Shown here piece by piece: positions 28,779 to 40,142 of a stretch of DNA of 64,000 nucleotides (positions are counted from its first letter, which is position 1; the number at the start of each line of letters is the position of its first letter). The translations under genes and the position numbers were made by a program. Under the pieces are notes generated by a model, which did no database searches, had not been told where the DNA came from, and saw only the letters and a list, made by a program, of their open reading frames with translations. Source of the stretch: Xenorhabdus stockiae (GTDB lineage Bacteria > Pseudomonadota > Gammaproteobacteria > Enterobacterales > Enterobacteriaceae); NCBI RefSeq assembly GCF_002632825.1, contig NZ_NJAJ01000005.1:113054-177053 (forward strand). The letters run 5' to 3'.

Positions 28779-29795
28779 CTATCTCAGTTCATTTACCAAC
28801 CAATATGAAAATTGCTGCAACTCCGCATCCAGTAAGGGGTATTGTTCTCTGATAGCTTGAATTATCTGCTCAACAGCTTCTGGCTGATATAGCACACCTG
28901 TCAGTTTTTCTGCCAGTACTTCAAGTGGTGCGGGTTCGAGACTGTCAGTGAAAATTTGGCAACGACTGATAACTCCATGCTCAATATCAACATGTAACTC
29001 AATACCTCCCCAAGAAAACCGGGTATCCAGTGTATGGCTGAATGCGGGGGCCTGCCCGAAGTTCCATTCCCAGCTACTTTGCTTCTTAAAAACATCAACA
29101 AAACCGGGTAAATTTGGTAACGCTTGCGGTGAAATAATTTCCGGCTCTACCACTTCACCAAAATACTCAAAAAACGCCTCGGTGATCCCCGCACATATTT
29201 TTTCATGTGTGATGTCTGGCAACAAATCTGACAGGTTTGCCACTCTGGAACGAACAGAAGTAATGCCTTTAGCCTGTAATTTTTTAGGATCAGGGTTGAG
29301 ATAATCAGCAAGGCGGTTCAAATCTGCATTAATCAGCAACGTCCCATGATGAAATCCGCGATCTTTAGTTTCCCGATATGCAGAGCCTGAAATTTTACGC
29401 TCTCCTTCCGGAGATGATAAAACCAGATCATTACGACCAGAAACCATCGCATGAATACCTGATTTTTTTAGTCCGTCCAGAATAATCTGAGTAGAAATCT
29501 CTTTGTTATAGGCTGGCTTACCAGCCATAAAGGTAAAACAGGTATTCCCCAAATCATGAAAAACGGCACCACCGCCACTACTGCGCCGGGCTAGCTTTAC
29601 ACCATCCTGCTCCATGCGCCGCGTATTACATTCCTTCCACGGATTTTGCGCACGCCCTATGACAACTGTATTGGCATTGCGCCATAGGAACAAAACACTC
29701 TGCTCTGGTGACATTTGCCGAAAAATACATTCTTCAACAGCGAGATTAAACCAGGGATCATAAGAATCAGACAGCAGCAATCGTAATCTAGACAT
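28779..29795 (-). CDS. lplA: Lipoate-protein ligase A
   Basis: A 338-residue enzyme (same length as E. coli LplA). It activates free lipoate with ATP and attaches it to lipoyl domains of 2-oxoacid dehydrogenases and the glycine cleavage system. Motifs are [20 protein letters not shown], the lysine-containing [21 protein letters not shown] and [13 protein letters not shown], followed by the C-terminal accessory domain. I chose ATG 29795 because GGAGA lies just upstream and it matches the E. coli MSTLRLLISDSYDPW start. A TTG/ATG nine codons further up is in frame but lacks support. It lies downstream of nlpC on the same strand, 77 bases away. Confidence 0.95.
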   Translation of the reverse strand: MSRLRLLLSDSYDPWFNLAVEECIFRQMSPEQSVLFLWRNANTVVIGRAQNPWKECNTRRMEQDGVKLARRSSGGGAVFHDLGNTCFTFMAGKPAYNKEISTQIILDGLKKSGIHAMVSGRNDLVLSSPEGERKISGSAYRETKDRGFHHGTLLINADLNRLADYLNPDPKKLQAKGITSVRSRVANLSDLLPDITHEKICAGITEAFFEYFGEVVEPEIISPQALPNLPGFVDVFKKQSSWEWNFGQAPAFSHTLDTRFSWGGIELHVDIEHGVISRCQIFTDSLEPAPLEVLAEKLTGVLYQPEAVEQIIQAIREQYPLLDAELQQFSYWLVNELR

Positions 29796-29872
29796 TACTT
29801 GTCTCCAGACAAAGAAAAACAATGCCTTAGGATATCATAACGCTCAGATTAAATTGGTGATTCAGGTCGTGG

Positions 29873-30358
29873 TCATATTCTGCGGGCTTGCCAAAATACA
29901 CGCTGCCAATAAACATTATCAAGAGAGGAACGCATAACACCATTGCTGGTAGAGGCATGAATAAATTCATTATTGATATCATAAATCCCAACATGTAATC
30001 CGTTAGCACCACTACCGGTTTTGAAAAATACCAGATCACCCGGCATCAAATCCTTTTTGCTGATCCGGGTTCCCAGTTGAGTTTGCTGATTTGTTGTCCG
30101 TGGAAGGAGGATATTAAAGCGATCATGAAAAGTACGATAAACAAAACCTGAGCAATCCACCCCTCGCCGATCCATACCTCCATAGCGGTAAGGTGTCCCC
30201 TGCCATTGTTCAAGTTGCTCTTTTAATTTTGCGATAACCATAATCGGATCAGACAGAGCTGCTCGCAATGGGGGTAGATTCGATTGCGAAACAGGGTTAG
30301 AACAACCAATAAGTAACAGACTCAGTAGCAGACATAAATGCCTGATTTTTAGTGACAT
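29873..30358 (-). CDS. nlpC: NlpC/P60-family lipoprotein NlpC (probable peptidoglycan endopeptidase)
   Basis: A 161-residue lipoprotein: a signal peptide with the lipobox LIGC, then the NlpC/P60 fold. The catalytic cysteine is in RRGVDCSGFVYRTF, the histidine in GLHVGIYD, and the third polar residue follows in NEFIHASTSNGVMRSS. It matches E. coli NlpC nearly to the last residue (FWQARRI). The family cleaves between D-glutamate and diaminopimelate in wall peptides. Its ATG overlaps the arnF stop by one base (TGATG). It thus appears to be the last gene of the arn operon, whereas in E. coli it follows btuD. I set the start at ATG 30358; a TTG one codon upstream is in frame. Confidence 0.93.
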   Translation of the reverse strand: MSLKIRHLCLLLSLLLIGCSNPVSQSNLPPLRAALSDPIMVIAKLKEQLEQWQGTPYRYGGMDRRGVDCSGFVYRTFHDRFNILLPRTTNQQTQLGTRISKKDLMPGDLVFFKTGSGANGLHVGIYDINNEFIHASTSNGVMRSSLDNVYWQRVFWQARRI

Positions 30359-30753
30359 CAATCAGCCCTCCTGCTTTCTGGCCTGCTAATAAACCAAACA
30401 CCGAATAGAATGAGCAAGATGCCTATCGTTTTTAATGGCGAGGTATTTTCATTAAACCAAGGCAATAATACTGCCATTAAATAAACAAAAATGTAACTCA
30501 GGCTTAGTAGTGGATACGCTTTATTCAATGGCAGATATTTCAAAGTAAAAAACCAGCAGAACATTGATAATGCGTAACTGGTAAGCCCTGCCATCACCAC
30601 CAGCAAAGGATTAATATTCAGCCATAACCAGTCTATATTGAACCAATGTAGCAATAAGGATAGTTCAGGTAACCGAGCCATTCCCCACTTCAAAAATAGC
30701 TGCGCGCCCGTAACTAGTAAAACATTTGCTACTCCCCAAAAATACCCCTTCAT
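30358..30753 (-). CDS. arnF: Undecaprenyl-phosphate-Ara4N flippase subunit ArnF
   Basis: A 131-residue small EamA/DMT-type membrane protein with four hydrophobic helices. Motifs are [14 protein letters not shown] at the start and [24 protein letters not shown] in the middle. With ArnE it moves undecaprenyl-phosphate-aminoarabinose across the inner membrane to ArnT. Its start overlaps the arnE stop in ATGA and its stop overlaps the nlpC start. Older names are PmrM and PbgE3. Confidence 0.9.
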   Translation of the reverse strand: MKGYFWGVANVLLVTGAQLFLKWGMARLPELSLLLHWFNIDWLWLNINPLLVVMAGLTSYALSMFCWFFTLKYLPLNKAYPLLSLSYIFVYLMAVLLPWFNENTSPLKTIGILLILFGVWFISRPESRRAD

Positions 30754-31100
30754 TGATTCAGACTCATTAACAAGATCCCCGACATAATGGCTAAAACACC
30801 GATCCAGTGTTTTAACCCTACTTTCTCCTTATACAAAAATTGCCCGATCAATGTTATTACCACAAAATTAATGCTCAGCATCGGATAGGCGATGCTGAGC
30901 GGTAAAAATTGTAGTAATCGCAGCCAGAATACCATTCCGGCTCCCAAAAGAAGCATAGCAGCCACTAGCCATACCGCCACGAGTGATGTTTTATAGGGAG
31001 TCTTTTTTCCCCAGCAGATAACCGCTTGTTTCTGACAAATTTGTCCTGCACAGGTTAATAAACTAACGAGTATCAATAATCCTGCACTACTGTTCATCAT
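30750..31100 (-). CDS. arnE: Undecaprenyl-phosphate-Ara4N flippase subunit ArnE
   Basis: A 116-residue four-helix EamA-like protein, partner of ArnF. It shows [16 protein letters not shown] near the start and [29 protein letters not shown] in the middle, in line with E. coli ArnE (111 residues). Two ATG codons in a row open the gene, and the first overlaps the arnT stop (ATGA). Confidence 0.9.
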   Translation of the reverse strand: MMNSSAGLLILVSLLTCAGQICQKQAVICWGKKTPYKTSLVAVWLVAAMLLLGAGMVFWLRLLQFLPLSIAYPMLSINFVVITLIGQFLYKEKVGLKHWIGVLAIMSGILLMSLNQ

Positions 31101-32758
31101 GGTTGCTTCTTATAAATAACAAGAACAAAACGGGATTTTCGCTGTACAAGATCCGGTTTGGGTAACTCAGGCAGTTTCCCTTTTGACGATAATAAAAAAA
31201 CAACGGCAACCTGACCATCTTTCCGTGCGCTGGCCAGCCAAACGGGGAATTGCTCTAGTGTTATATATCGGTTTTGGCTATCTGGATAATCCAATCCATA
31301 CGCCAGTTCACCCTTGTTTTGGAATAAATAGATATCATTGCGTTTTAATTCCCACGCCAGTGCCGCCCCTACCCCAACGGATGCCGATAAAATATATTTA
31401 CTTTCTGCTAATTCTTTTTCGTATTGTTGGATGAAATCCTGTGGAAGTTTGGAATTAATCGTTTTATCAGGCAGTGCGCTACCTATTGATAAGCTAAGCA
31501 TAATTGAACATGCTGCGGCCCATTGCCAGTGCTTACCGTTATGTCTGAAACAGAAATATCCGACGATACCCCAGACAGCAAATGTCAAAATTCCTAATAC
31601 CCATTTATGTAATTCATTAGACTGATAAAGAGGATTTTTGGGAAATATCTCCAAAAATACCAGTGCCAGTATTGCAATCAGTCCAATGAAAACATTAACT
31701 AACCCATTAAACTTCAATGCCTTTATTTTGCCATTCCTCATACTATCAACGGCGTATTTTGCCATCATCAATGCTAAAGGCCCCATACATGGCAAGATAT
31801 AGGTCAGTAATTTCCCTCTCGATATACTGAAAAATATCAAAGGAATACAGAACCAGCATAAAAGAAAAAACATTTCAGGATGATTTTTCTTCGCTTTCCA
31901 GCCGGTAAATAATGCACCGGGTAATAATCCTAACCACGGGATGACACCCAAAATCACTATCGGCAGATAAAACCAGAATGGTGATGCATGTTGTGCATTC
32001 TCGGAAGCAAAACGCTGTATATGTTCTATCCAGAAAAAATAATGCCAATAATCAGGCTCCCGAACAGCAACCGCAATCACCCATGGCAGACTAATTAAAA
32101 CAGCGCCGATAACGGCAATCGGACCAAAACGGAGCATCTCCAGAAAACGTTTTTGGTATATCGTGACTGGTATCATCGAGATCACCGGCAGAACCAATGC
32201 CAGAAAGCCTTTTGTCATAAAAGCCATACCACAGGTTATACCCAGCACAAACCAGGCAAAAAACCGCTCTCGGCTACTGCTGGCTTTCAGTGCCCAATAG
32301 CAGCTGACAATTCCTGCCGTGACCCACAATGAAAACATAGGATCGAGAACACTATAAGTCCCTATAGAAAACACAATGAACATGGAGATATAAATCAGAC
32401 AGGAGATAAAGGCTGTCTGACGGCACTGCCACATCATCATGGCTAATCGATAAAGAAAAAATGCGCTGAGCATAATGCTGAATACTGAGCCAAAACGCAC
32501 TGCGAAATTGCTATCGCCAAAAATCCACTGGCTAATGTTATTTATCCAATATCCTGCTACTGGTTTTTCAAAATAACGGATACCCAGAAAATGAGGCACG
32601 ATCCAATCACCACGCTGTAACATATCCCGGCTGATTTCAGCATATCGAGTTTCATCTGGTTGCCATAAAAGACGTCCATTCAAAGGGAGCAAGTAAGTAA
32701 AGATAAAAAAAAGAGCCATTAAAACGGCCCCGGCTCTACTCATTCGAACATTCGACAT
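31097..32758 (-). CDS. arnT: 4-amino-4-deoxy-L-arabinose transferase ArnT
   Basis: A 553-residue GT83-family membrane glycosyltransferase (E. coli ArnT has 550), with about 12-13 transmembrane helices and a C-terminal periplasmic part. It moves aminoarabinose from undecaprenyl phosphate to the lipid A phosphates, which lowers negative charge and gives resistance to polymyxin and host cationic peptides. The first periplasmic loop has the acidic signature [18 protein letters not shown], and [18 protein letters not shown] follows. An ATG at codon 6 is an alternative start. It starts six bases after the arnD stop. Confidence 0.94.
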   Translation of the reverse strand: MSNVRMSRAGAVLMALFFIFTYLLPLNGRLLWQPDETRYAEISRDMLQRGDWIVPHFLGIRYFEKPVAGYWINNISQWIFGDSNFAVRFGSVFSIMLSAFFLYRLAMMMWQCRQTAFISCLIYISMFIVFSIGTYSVLDPMFSLWVTAGIVSCYWALKASSSRERFFAWFVLGITCGMAFMTKGFLALVLPVISMIPVTIYQKRFLEMLRFGPIAVIGAVLISLPWVIAVAVREPDYWHYFFWIEHIQRFASENAQHASPFWFYLPIVILGVIPWLGLLPGALFTGWKAKKNHPEMFFLLCWFCIPLIFFSISRGKLLTYILPCMGPLALMMAKYAVDSMRNGKIKALKFNGLVNVFIGLIAILALVFLEIFPKNPLYQSNELHKWVLGILTFAVWGIVGYFCFRHNGKHWQWAAACSIMLSLSIGSALPDKTINSKLPQDFIQQYEKELAESKYILSASVGVGAALAWELKRNDIYLFQNKGELAYGLDYPDSQNRYITLEQFPVWLASARKDGQVAVVFLLSSKGKLPELPKPDLVQRKSRFVLVIYKKQP

Positions 32759-32764
32759 ATTTCT

Positions 32765-33661
32765 TTATACCTCTTGTTGGCAACCTAACCAGCCTTCACG
32801 ACCAGGAAAATCGGAACGAACAATTCTCCCAACTGGCAATGTTTCCGGGTTTTCAGGTAGTAAATGACCTAATTTACAAAACTGAATATCTTGCTGATGC
32901 AGCATATCCAATAGTGCCTCAAATTGTGATGATTTAGACATTCCTTCAACTTCTGCGTGAATAGTATAAACAGGAACACCGCGGGCATTTTGAATGGCAT
33001 CCAGAATAAAATGGTTAAAATTGATATCACTGACCTGTGTGCCGATAACTTCATCATAAGTTGGCAATGTCACCGGGATTTGAACGGTTCCTAAACTTCC
33101 ATCAGGCAAAAGTGGCCTGAATGGATGTGTTCCACGGCAATCACTGTTGTAATCAAAACCAAATTGCTGTTTAGCCACCAGCACCCGCTCATCTGCGCGC
33201 CAGCCAGCAACAGCCGAACATGTTACAGCCTGCCCTGTCTCCTTTTCTAAGGCATCAACACCAAGCTGTATCTGTTCTGCTAATTCTGATCCTGACCAAC
33301 GACCTACTTTCGCCTGCCAGCTTTGATGATCCCAGGCATGCAGACCCACCTCATGACCTTCTTCTATCGTCTGTTTCATCAAATGACCCAAATCTTTTGC
33401 AATTTTCTTTCCCGGCCAAGCGGTACCCGCTAATAGAATATCCGGGCCATACAGAGAAACAGCGTTTGATCTCAACATTTTCCACAAAAATTTAGGTTTC
33501 AGCAGCCGCCACAAATGACGCCCCATATTATCCGGGCCAACACTGAAAAAAAAACTGGCCTGAATATAATGACGCTGTAAAATTTTAAGTAAACGCGGTA
33601 CACCTTCCTTGGTGCCCTGATAAGTGTCTACGTCAATTCTTAAGCCCACTTTTTGCATCAT
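32765..33661 (-). CDS. arnD: Undecaprenyl-phosphate-formamidoarabinose deformylase ArnD
   Basis: A 298-residue polysaccharide-deacetylase (NodB-fold) enzyme that removes the formyl group from undecaprenyl-phosphate-Ara4FN before flipping. Motifs are [37 protein letters not shown] and the metal site [15 protein letters not shown]. The end REGWLGCQQ matches the E. coli protein. Two in-frame ATG codons open it (33661 and 33658); either gives the family N-terminus. It begins two bases after the arnA stop. Confidence 0.94.
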   Translation of the reverse strand: MMQKVGLRIDVDTYQGTKEGVPRLLKILQRHYIQASFFFSVGPDNMGRHLWRLLKPKFLWKMLRSNAVSLYGPDILLAGTAWPGKKIAKDLGHLMKQTIEEGHEVGLHAWDHQSWQAKVGRWSGSELAEQIQLGVDALEKETGQAVTCSAVAGWRADERVLVAKQQFGFDYNSDCRGTHPFRPLLPDGSLGTVQIPVTLPTYDEVIGTQVSDINFNHFILDAIQNARGVPVYTIHAEVEGMSKSSQFEALLDMLHQQDIQFCKLGHLLPENPETLPVGRIVRSDFPGREGWLGCQQEV

Positions 33662-33663
33662 AT

Positions 33664-35661
33664 TTACCCTGTATGTTGCTTTTTCCTTTTCAGTTCCTGC
33701 ACAGCATCACGCAAGAAGAAATCCAGTGTCTCATCGATCGTCTGTTCCATACCGATAGTGGGCTTCCACCCCAGCAGGCGTTCCGCATTCTTAATACTGG
33801 GTTTACGATGCTCAACATCCTGATAGCCTTGGCCGTAATAACTGCTGCTTTCGATTTTTTTAAATCCGGCAAAAGGAGGAAAATTCCCGCGTAATTCGTG
33901 TTTTTCAAAACTATTCAGCAATATTTCAGCTAATTGACGAATACTGGCTTCATTCGTCGGATTACCGATATTAATAATCCGCCCATCACATAAGCCATTT
34001 TTGTTTTCAATAATTCTGAACAGCGCTTCAATCCCATCATGAATATCAGTAAAACAGCGTTTTTGCTCTCCGCCATCAACTAATTTTATCGGGGAGCCTT
34101 CAACCAGATTTAAGATTAACTGAGTAATTGCTCTGGAGCTGCCAATACGTGCTGAGTTTAAATTATCCAACCGAGGTCCCATCCAGTTAAATGGGCGGAA
34201 CAGGGTAAATTTCAAACCTTCTTTTTCGCCGTATGCCCAGATAACACGATCAAGTAATTGTTTGGATACGGAATAGATCCAGCGTTGTTTATTAATTGGT
34301 CCCACGATAAGGCGTGACGTGTCTTCATCGAATTCCTTATCATCACACATGCCATAAACTTCGGAAGTAGACGGGAAAATAATCCGCTTGTTATATTTCA
34401 CACAATAACGAACAATTTTCAGGTTTTCTTCAAAATCCAACTCAAATACACGCAGTGGATTACGGGTATATTCGATAGGCGTAGCGATGGCGACTAACGG
34501 CAGAATAACATCACATTTTTTGATGTGATATTCAATCCACTCAGTGTGAATACTGACATCACCTTCAATGAAGTGAAAATGAGGGCTACCAATAAAGCGC
34601 TCTATCGCAGAAGAGCCAATATCCATGCCGTAAATATCATAATTACCATCATTCAGCAGACGTTCTGTCAAATGATTACCGATAAAGCCATTTACTCCCA
34701 GAATCAAAACTCGCTTACGGCGGGGGATCTGTGCGGTGGCTTTCTGCCCAACCTGAACACCGGTAACTATACCCATCTCCTGAGCAAGTCGGCTACCCTG
34801 GACGTAGATGCCTGATTCGCTCTGCCCACTAACAATTTCCAGAGCGCCTGTTCCACACGCAATAACCAGCGGGTCGGTGGAGAGCACTGTTCCGGCCTGT
34901 TTATCGTGTGTTGTATTCAGTGGAGCTGAGCGCCAGATCGTAATTTTTCGCTCACCGAGAAAAGTAAATGCACCGGGATAAGGTTCTGTCACTGCCCGGA
35001 CAAGGTTATTGATCTCTTCAGCCGATTTATGCCAGAAAATTTCACCATCTTCAGCGGTTCTGCGACCAAAATAAGTAGCCTGACTTTCATCCTGTGGGAT
35101 TGAAAGGTAATTATCTGCTTTAAAGCGAGGCAGAATATCATTCAGTAATTCAGTTGCTGCTTCACGGATTTTCCCATGTACGATCAATGAAGTATCAGTT
35201 TTCTCAATCTGTACGGCCTGTTGTGCAACAATATCTCCGGCATCGGCCTTTGCAGACATTTTATGTAATGTCACACCGGTTTCTGTCTCACCATTTAAGA
35301 TAGCCCAGTTAACCGGGGCACGACCACGATATTTTGGTAGCAAAGAGCCATGCAGATTAAACGCGCCTTTTTTTGCCAATGATAAAATATCCTGGCTGAG
35401 CATATCGCGATAATAAAATGAAAAGATAATATCCGGCTGCATTTCACGAATATGTTCAACCCAAAGCGGGTGATTCACATTTTCCGGCGCAAATACGGAT
35501 AAACCTAGATCCGCACCTGCACGAGCTACAGAAGAGAAAAAATTATTTTCATTTGGATCATCAACATGTGTAAAGATAGCCCGAATATCGAAACCTGCTT
35601 TCACTAATGCATTAAGTCCGGCGCAACCAATATCATGGTAGGCAAAAATCACTGCTTTCAT
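33664..35661 (-). CDS. arnA: Bifunctional UDP-glucuronate dehydrogenase/UDP-Ara4N formyltransferase ArnA
   Basis: A 665-residue two-domain enzyme (E. coli 660). The N-terminal formyltransferase (about 1-305) has [20 protein letters not shown] with the folate-site HGSLLP. The C-terminal short-chain-dehydrogenase domain (about 315-660) has the NAD motif [14 protein letters not shown] and the PSTSEVYGM and [11 protein letters not shown] catalytic segments. The dehydrogenase half oxidises and decarboxylates UDP-glucuronate, and the other half formylates UDP-Ara4N. Its ATG overlaps the arnC stop in ATGA. Confidence 0.95.
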   Translation of the reverse strand: MKAVIFAYHDIGCAGLNALVKAGFDIRAIFTHVDDPNENNFFSSVARAGADLGLSVFAPENVNHPLWVEHIREMQPDIIFSFYYRDMLSQDILSLAKKGAFNLHGSLLPKYRGRAPVNWAILNGETETGVTLHKMSAKADAGDIVAQQAVQIEKTDTSLIVHGKIREAATELLNDILPRFKADNYLSIPQDESQATYFGRRTAEDGEIFWHKSAEEINNLVRAVTEPYPGAFTFLGERKITIWRSAPLNTTHDKQAGTVLSTDPLVIACGTGALEIVSGQSESGIYVQGSRLAQEMGIVTGVQVGQKATAQIPRRKRVLILGVNGFIGNHLTERLLNDGNYDIYGMDIGSSAIERFIGSPHFHFIEGDVSIHTEWIEYHIKKCDVILPLVAIATPIEYTRNPLRVFELDFEENLKIVRYCVKYNKRIIFPSTSEVYGMCDDKEFDEDTSRLIVGPINKQRWIYSVSKQLLDRVIWAYGEKEGLKFTLFRPFNWMGPRLDNLNSARIGSSRAITQLILNLVEGSPIKLVDGGEQKRCFTDIHDGIEALFRIIENKNGLCDGRIINIGNPTNEASIRQLAEILLNSFEKHELRGNFPPFAGFKKIESSSYYGQGYQDVEHRKPSIKNAERLLGWKPTIGMEQTIDETLDFFLRDAVQELKRKKQHTG

Positions 35662-36638
35662 TCTTTTTCTTCCTGATTATCGTTGGTCTTTTTATCTCCG
35701 ACCACTTTTTGAATAAAGTAACGTGGGCGGGCACGAACATCGTTATATATGCGACCGATATATTCTCCGAGTAACCCCATTGCGACAAATTGAGCGCCAA
35801 TAAACATAAAAAGAATGGCAAATAGGGTAAAGACGCCTTCAGCAGCCCATATAGCACCAAAAATCAGGCGCAAAGCGATCAGTAATACAGCCAACAGAAA
35901 ACCCGTTACGGCAATAATACTTCCCACTACACTCAATAACCGTAACGGTGCTGTCGTCAGGCAGGTCAGCAGGTCATACATCAGATTTATCAACTTCATA
36001 AAACTGTATTTGGAATCACCGAATTCGCGTTCTGCATGAGTTACATCAATTTCAGTCGTTCGGCGAGCGAATGTATTGGCAAGAATAGGAATAAATGTAC
36101 TGCGCTCATGGCATTGCAACATCGCTCGCACAATATGGCGGCGATATGCACGCAACATACAGCCGTAGTCGCCCATAGAGCGCCCCGTCACTTTCGTTAT
36201 CATTGCGTTGATCATTTTAGAGGCCGTTTTACGGAACCATGAATCCTGTCGGTTGGCACGGCGTGTACCGACTACATCATATCCCTCTTCAGCAACCTTC
36301 ACTAAACGGGGGATCTCTTCTGGCGGGTTCTGCAAATCCGCATCAAGTGTGATAACAAGATCACCGCTTGCCTGATGGAACCCCGCCATAATTGCAGAAT
36401 GTTGCCCATAATTACGGTTCAGCAAAATTGCAATGACATAACTTTCGGGATCTTCAGCTGCCCGGGTTAAAATCTCCACAGAGCTGTCACGGCTGCCATC
36501 ATCCACCAGAATTAATTCATATTCCTGATTGAGTTGCTGGCAGGCAGAGATAGTTCTTTTTAATAATTGAGGCAGACTTTCTTCTTCGTTATAAACAGGA
36601 ATAACCACCGAAACTTTTCTAATTTCTTCAAATCCCAC
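35658..36638 (-). CDS. arnC: Undecaprenyl-phosphate Ara4FN transferase ArnC
   Basis: A 326-residue GT2 glycosyltransferase that transfers formylated aminoarabinose from UDP to undecaprenyl phosphate. It has [29 protein letters not shown] and [12 protein letters not shown] (DXD-type site) in the catalytic domain. Two transmembrane helices follow at about residues 235-260 and 270-295. It starts five bases after the arnB stop. Confidence 0.95.
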   Translation of the reverse strand: MGFEEIRKVSVVIPVYNEEESLPQLLKRTISACQQLNQEYELILVDDGSRDSSVEILTRAAEDPESYVIAILLNRNYGQHSAIMAGFHQASGDLVITLDADLQNPPEEIPRLVKVAEEGYDVVGTRRANRQDSWFRKTASKMINAMITKVTGRSMGDYGCMLRAYRRHIVRAMLQCHERSTFIPILANTFARRTTEIDVTHAEREFGDSKYSFMKLINLMYDLLTCLTTAPLRLLSVVGSIIAVTGFLLAVLLIALRLIFGAIWAAEGVFTLFAILFMFIGAQFVAMGLLGEYIGRIYNDVRARPRYFIQKVVGDKKTNDNQEEKE

Positions 36639-36643
36639 TGTTT

Positions 36644-37783
36644 TTACTCCGCAATAATTTCCAATACCGCATTAACAACCCGATCCACATCGTCGTTACT
36701 CATATCTGGAAAAAGGGGTAACGAACAAAGTGTCGCTGAATTCCATTCAGATTCAGGCAGAGACAGAGTTGGATAGCGTTCCCGATAATATTTTTGTGTA
36801 TGTGCCGCTCTGAAATGTAACCCTGAGCCAATATTGCGTTCTTTCAAACGAGCCATGAAAGTGTCACGGTCAATACCGCAGACTGTTTGATCAACTCGTA
36901 CCATAAATAAGTGATGAGAATGCTGGTGTTCATATTCAGGAACACTCAGTATTTTTAGAGGAGAATCATGAAGAGCAGAGGTATAACGGGCCACCAGCTC
37001 CCGACGGCGGGCATTCATAGATGCCAGTTTCCCTAACTGGACAACCGCTATGGCCGCATGAATATCTGACAGGTTGTATTTGAAACCTGGTTCAATGACC
37101 TCAGCCTGTGGCTTCCGGCCCTGAATCTGCCGATCAAACGCATCAACAGCCAGACCGTGGAATTTCAGACTGCGGATTTTTTGCGCCAGCTCATCATTAT
37201 CTGTAACAAACATGCCACCTTCAGCGCATGTCATGTTTTTAATAGCGTGGAAAGAGAAAATAGCGGTTCCTCGCTCACCTACCCATTCATTTTTATAACG
37301 GGTTCCTACTGCATGAGCCGCATCTTCAATTAAGGGAATGCCCGCCTCTTCTGCAACCACACGTAAAGCATCAAGGTCACAGGGAGCACCAGCATAGTGG
37401 ACTGGAATAATCGCTTTAGTTTTCGGAGTAATCGCCTGTCTAACCGTTTCCGCACTGACCATCAATGTATCACGATCAACATCGACCATGACCGGCTCAG
37501 CGCCTGACAGGCAAATCATATTAATGGTAGAAACCCAGGTTTGGGAAGGTGTGATAACTTCATCGCCGGGGCCTATTTTCAATGCCAATAATGCCAAGTG
37601 CATCCCGGCCGTAGCAGAATACAGGGCAATAGCATGTCTGCAACCAAACATTTGGGCAAAATTCTGTTCTAGTTGCTGGTTTTGTGGCCCCGTAGTAATC
37701 CAACCTGAACGTAAAACCTGTTCTACTGCCTCAATCTCTTCACGCCCAATCGATGGACGGGAGAATGGTAAAAAATTATTCAT
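36644..37783 (-). CDS. arnB: UDP-Ara4O aminotransferase ArnB
   Basis: A 379-residue PLP-dependent aminotransferase of the DegT/DnrJ/EryC1 family and the first gene of the arn operon. It makes UDP-Ara4N using glutamate. The PLP lysine is in [17 protein letters not shown], and [11 protein letters not shown] supplies the pocket. The N-terminus [26 protein letters not shown] is the family start. The upstream 150 bases carry a PhoP-like box, so induction by the PhoPQ system is likely, as reported for the pbgPE operon of Photorhabdus. Confidence 0.95.
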   Translation of the reverse strand: MNNFLPFSRPSIGREEIEAVEQVLRSGWITTGPQNQQLEQNFAQMFGCRHAIALYSATAGMHLALLALKIGPGDEVITPSQTWVSTINMICLSGAEPVMVDVDRDTLMVSAETVRQAITPKTKAIIPVHYAGAPCDLDALRVVAEEAGIPLIEDAAHAVGTRYKNEWVGERGTAIFSFHAIKNMTCAEGGMFVTDNDELAQKIRSLKFHGLAVDAFDRQIQGRKPQAEVIEPGFKYNLSDIHAAIAVVQLGKLASMNARRRELVARYTSALHDSPLKILSVPEYEHQHSHHLFMVRVDQTVCGIDRDTFMARLKERNIGSGLHFRAAHTQKYYRERYPTLSLPESEWNSATLCSLPLFPDMSNDDVDRVVNAVLEIIAE

Positions 37784-37842
37784 AATCGCCTTGCGTAGCC
37801 TGACTCATATTATAATTGGAAGACATTCTGACGAACACTTCA

Positions 37843-37859
37843 TAAACAAAATATCAACA
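37843..37859 (-). promoter_or_regulatory. Candidate PhoP box upstream of arnB
   Basis: On the minus strand the sequence is TGTTGA-TATTT-TGTTTA. It matches the PhoP direct repeat TGTTTA-N5-TGTTTA with a single mismatch, about 60-75 bases before the arnB start. I found no PmrA box (CTTAAT repeats) in the same gap. Confidence 0.65.
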
Positions 37860-37935
37860 AGCAAACAAACTGAGGGCAATCAACAAAAAAAGAGTGAAAG
37901 AAACAATCATCCAAAGTGATTTCTACCTTTGAAGA

Positions 37936-38703
37936 TCAGAGATGATCTACCCTCCATAATTTATAGCCAGTATTTTGGATATGTCTAATATTTACTTCAA
38001 AAATTTCGGATAAATTTCTTTCATTCATCACATTATGTGGTCGACCAGACATAATCAACTCACCACGAGCGAGCAACCATACATTGTCGGCCTGTTCATA
38101 AGTGTGATTAAGATCATGGCTACTCAATAAAACTGTCCCACCCAATACACAAAATTGGTTAATTAATTTATCTAAAATAGCTTGCTGTGTGATATCAAGA
38201 TTATTAGTCGGCTCATCAAGCAACAGCAATTTCCCTACCGGATTAAGTTCAGGCCATACCTGCAAAAAAGCGCCCGCTAATCTCACCCGCTGCCACTCAC
38301 CTCCAGATAATTGTCCAATCGTTGAAGCCAGTAACGCCGTCAGTTTCAGTTGCTGACAAATTTCATGTAATACCTTTTCACCTTCAGACAGGGAGGCCGA
38401 CTCAGGGCGATACATATCCAGATATTGAAAAACAGGCATGGCGGGAGCTGAAACCGACTGAGAAAACCACGCCCGACACTGCGCCAGTTCCCTCTGCCGA
38501 TAATCACTTAATTTTTTGCCGTTAAGGTGAATCGTGCCATCATGAGGTAAAACACCGGCAATAGCCGCAAGCAAAGTACTTTTTCCTGAGCCATTCAGCC
38601 CGACCAAATGAACTTTCTCTCCGGCCTTGACGGAAGCAGACAGTGAAGTCAGTCTGTTGTTGACAGTAACATTATCCAATACTAAAAGCGGTAGCCGAAT
38701 CAT
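37936..38703 (-). CDS. btuD: Vitamin B12 ABC transporter ATPase BtuD
   Basis: A 255-residue ATPase with Walker [13 protein letters not shown], signature LSGGEWQRVRLAG, Walker B KLLLLDEPTNNLD and H-loop LSSHDLNHTYEQ, matching E. coli BtuD (249). With BtuC it imports cobalamin delivered by periplasmic BtuF. The gene lies 53 bases after btuC on the same strand. In E. coli btuE, a glutathione peroxidase, sits between them; it is absent here. Confidence 0.92.
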   Translation of the reverse strand: MIRLPLLVLDNVTVNNRLTSLSASVKAGEKVHLVGLNGSGKSTLLAAIAGVLPHDGTIHLNGKKLSDYRQRELAQCRAWFSQSVSAPAMPVFQYLDMYRPESASLSEGEKVLHEICQQLKLTALLASTIGQLSGGEWQRVRLAGAFLQVWPELNPVGKLLLLDEPTNNLDITQQAILDKLINQFCVLGGTVLLSSHDLNHTYEQADNVWLLARGELIMSGRPHNVMNERNLSEIFEVNIRHIQNTGYKLWRVDHL

Positions 38704-38756
38704 ACTATCTCCCTATTCTCGTTTTTTGGTACTTCCCCATCATTTTTTAAAGCTTT

Positions 38757-39776
38757 TTATATCCGTGGCGCTTTCAATAATAACCAGATAAAAACAGGTG
38801 CTCCCAGAGTTGCTGTAACAACCCCTATCGGTATTTCAGCATGGGATAAAGATAAACGAGAGAATAAATCTGCCAGTAATAAACAACTGCCACCGGCTAA
38901 TGTGCAGGCAGGTAATAACGTTTTATGATCCGTCAAACCAATCAGCCTTAAAATATGGGGAATGACTAATCCGATAAAACTAATCGCTCCGGCAAGCGCC
39001 ACACTCAAACCAACCAGTAATCCCACTGCGGATACAAATAAATTACGCCACTTATAATGCGAGATCCCTAATTGCTGTGCCTGTAATTCACCCAGAGAAA
39101 GGTAATTAAGTGTTTTTCCTGTTCTACTTAACCAAAGGATCAGCGGGCACAATGCAATCACCAGCCATATTTGGCGCCAGTCAATACCACTGAAACTACC
39201 CATCATCCAATACATCAATTGGCGTAAGTCGAGACTGGTACTGAAATAAACCATCCATGTCATTACAGCACCAAATACTACTCCGAAAGCAACCCCGATT
39301 AGTAATAAACGTGCATTGGTCATTTGGTGCTTTTTAGCAAATCCCAACAGAATTGCCGTCATAAAAAGTGCCCCTAAAACCGCACCAGCACTTAATAGCC
39401 ATAATGGGGCAATACCATGAAAAATGAGGATCAAAAAAACAACCACTACCCCTGCCCCATTACTGACACCCAATAATCCGGGTTCGGCCAAAGGATTCTC
39501 AAATAACGCCTGCATAACTGCACCTGACACCGCCAGACTGGCGCCAACGACAAATACTGCCAATGCTCTGGGCAATCTCAACTGCCAAATAAACAACTGG
39601 GCGGAATCAGACAGCCATTGAGTTGGCCAAAACCATATTTCACCGGCAGACAGTGATAAAATAAATAATCCAATAGATAAAATAAGCAGGAGAGCTATTA
39701 CTCGGTAGTCACGTTTTTTCTGACGAGTGAGAAGTTCAGAGACAGAATAAATCGGTAAACGATGTTTTGATAACAT
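38757..39776 (-). CDS. btuC: Vitamin B12 ABC transporter permease BtuC
   Basis: A 339-residue FecCD-type permease with ten transmembrane helices. It has [69 protein letters not shown] and [22 protein letters not shown]. The match to E. coli BtuC (326) is close. The N-terminus is about 13 residues longer, with a basic segment before the first helix, so an internal start is possible. It follows ihfA on the minus strand after a terminator. Confidence 0.93.
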   Translation of the reverse strand: MLSKHRLPIYSVSELLTRQKKRDYRVIALLLILSIGLFILSLSAGEIWFWPTQWLSDSAQLFIWQLRLPRALAVFVVGASLAVSGAVMQALFENPLAEPGLLGVSNGAGVVVVFLILIFHGIAPLWLLSAGAVLGALFMTAILLGFAKKHQMTNARLLLIGVAFGVVFGAVMTWMVYFSTSLDLRQLMYWMMGSFSGIDWRQIWLVIALCPLILWLSRTGKTLNYLSLGELQAQQLGISHYKWRNLFVSAVGLLVGLSVALAGAISFIGLVIPHILRLIGLTDHKTLLPACTLAGGSCLLLADLFSRLSLSHAEIPIGVVTATLGAPVFIWLLLKAPRI

Positions 39777-39805
39777 GAGAAGTGAAAATATTCAGGATAA
39801 AGAGC

Positions 39806-39831
39806 AAGAAAAAGACCGCTTAATCGCGGCC
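39806..39831 (-). terminator. Terminator of ihfA
   Basis: On the minus strand GGCCGC pairs with GCGGTC (one G-U pair) around a GATTAA loop, followed by TTTTTC. It lies 11 bases after the ihfA stop, so btuCD needs its own promoter or read-through. Confidence 0.7.
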
Positions 39832-39841
39832 TTTTCATATT

Positions 39842-40138
39842 TTATTCTTTTGGTAACGCTTTTTCTACCCGACTCTTCAACTTTTGCCCAGGGCGAAAGG
39901 TGACGACCCGACGAGCAGTAATAGGTATATCCTCGCCAGTTTTCGGATTACGACCTGGACGTTGATTTTTATCTCTCAAATCAAAGTTACCAAATCCAGA
40001 TAACTTAACCTGCTCCCCATTCTCCAAAGAACGACGCACTTCTTCAAAGAACATTTCCACTAGATCTTTAGCGTCACGTTTGCTAATACCCAGTTTTTCA
40101 AACAGATTTTCTGACATTTCAGCTTTAGTAAGCGCCAT
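39842..40138 (-). CDS. ihfA: Integration host factor subunit alpha
   Basis: A 98-residue HU/IHF-family DNA-bending protein (E. coli 99). It has [28 protein letters not shown] and the signature [25 protein letters not shown], whose proline at the arm tip intercalates DNA. It forms a heterodimer with IhfB and acts in recombination, replication and transcription. It begins four bases after the pheT stop and is thus cotranscribed with pheST, as in E. coli. Confidence 0.97.
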   Translation of the reverse strand: MALTKAEMSENLFEKLGISKRDAKDLVEMFFEEVRRSLENGEQVKLSGFGNFDLRDKNQRPGRNPKTGEDIPITARRVVTFRPGQKLKSRVEKALPKE

Positions 40139-40142
40139 AAGT

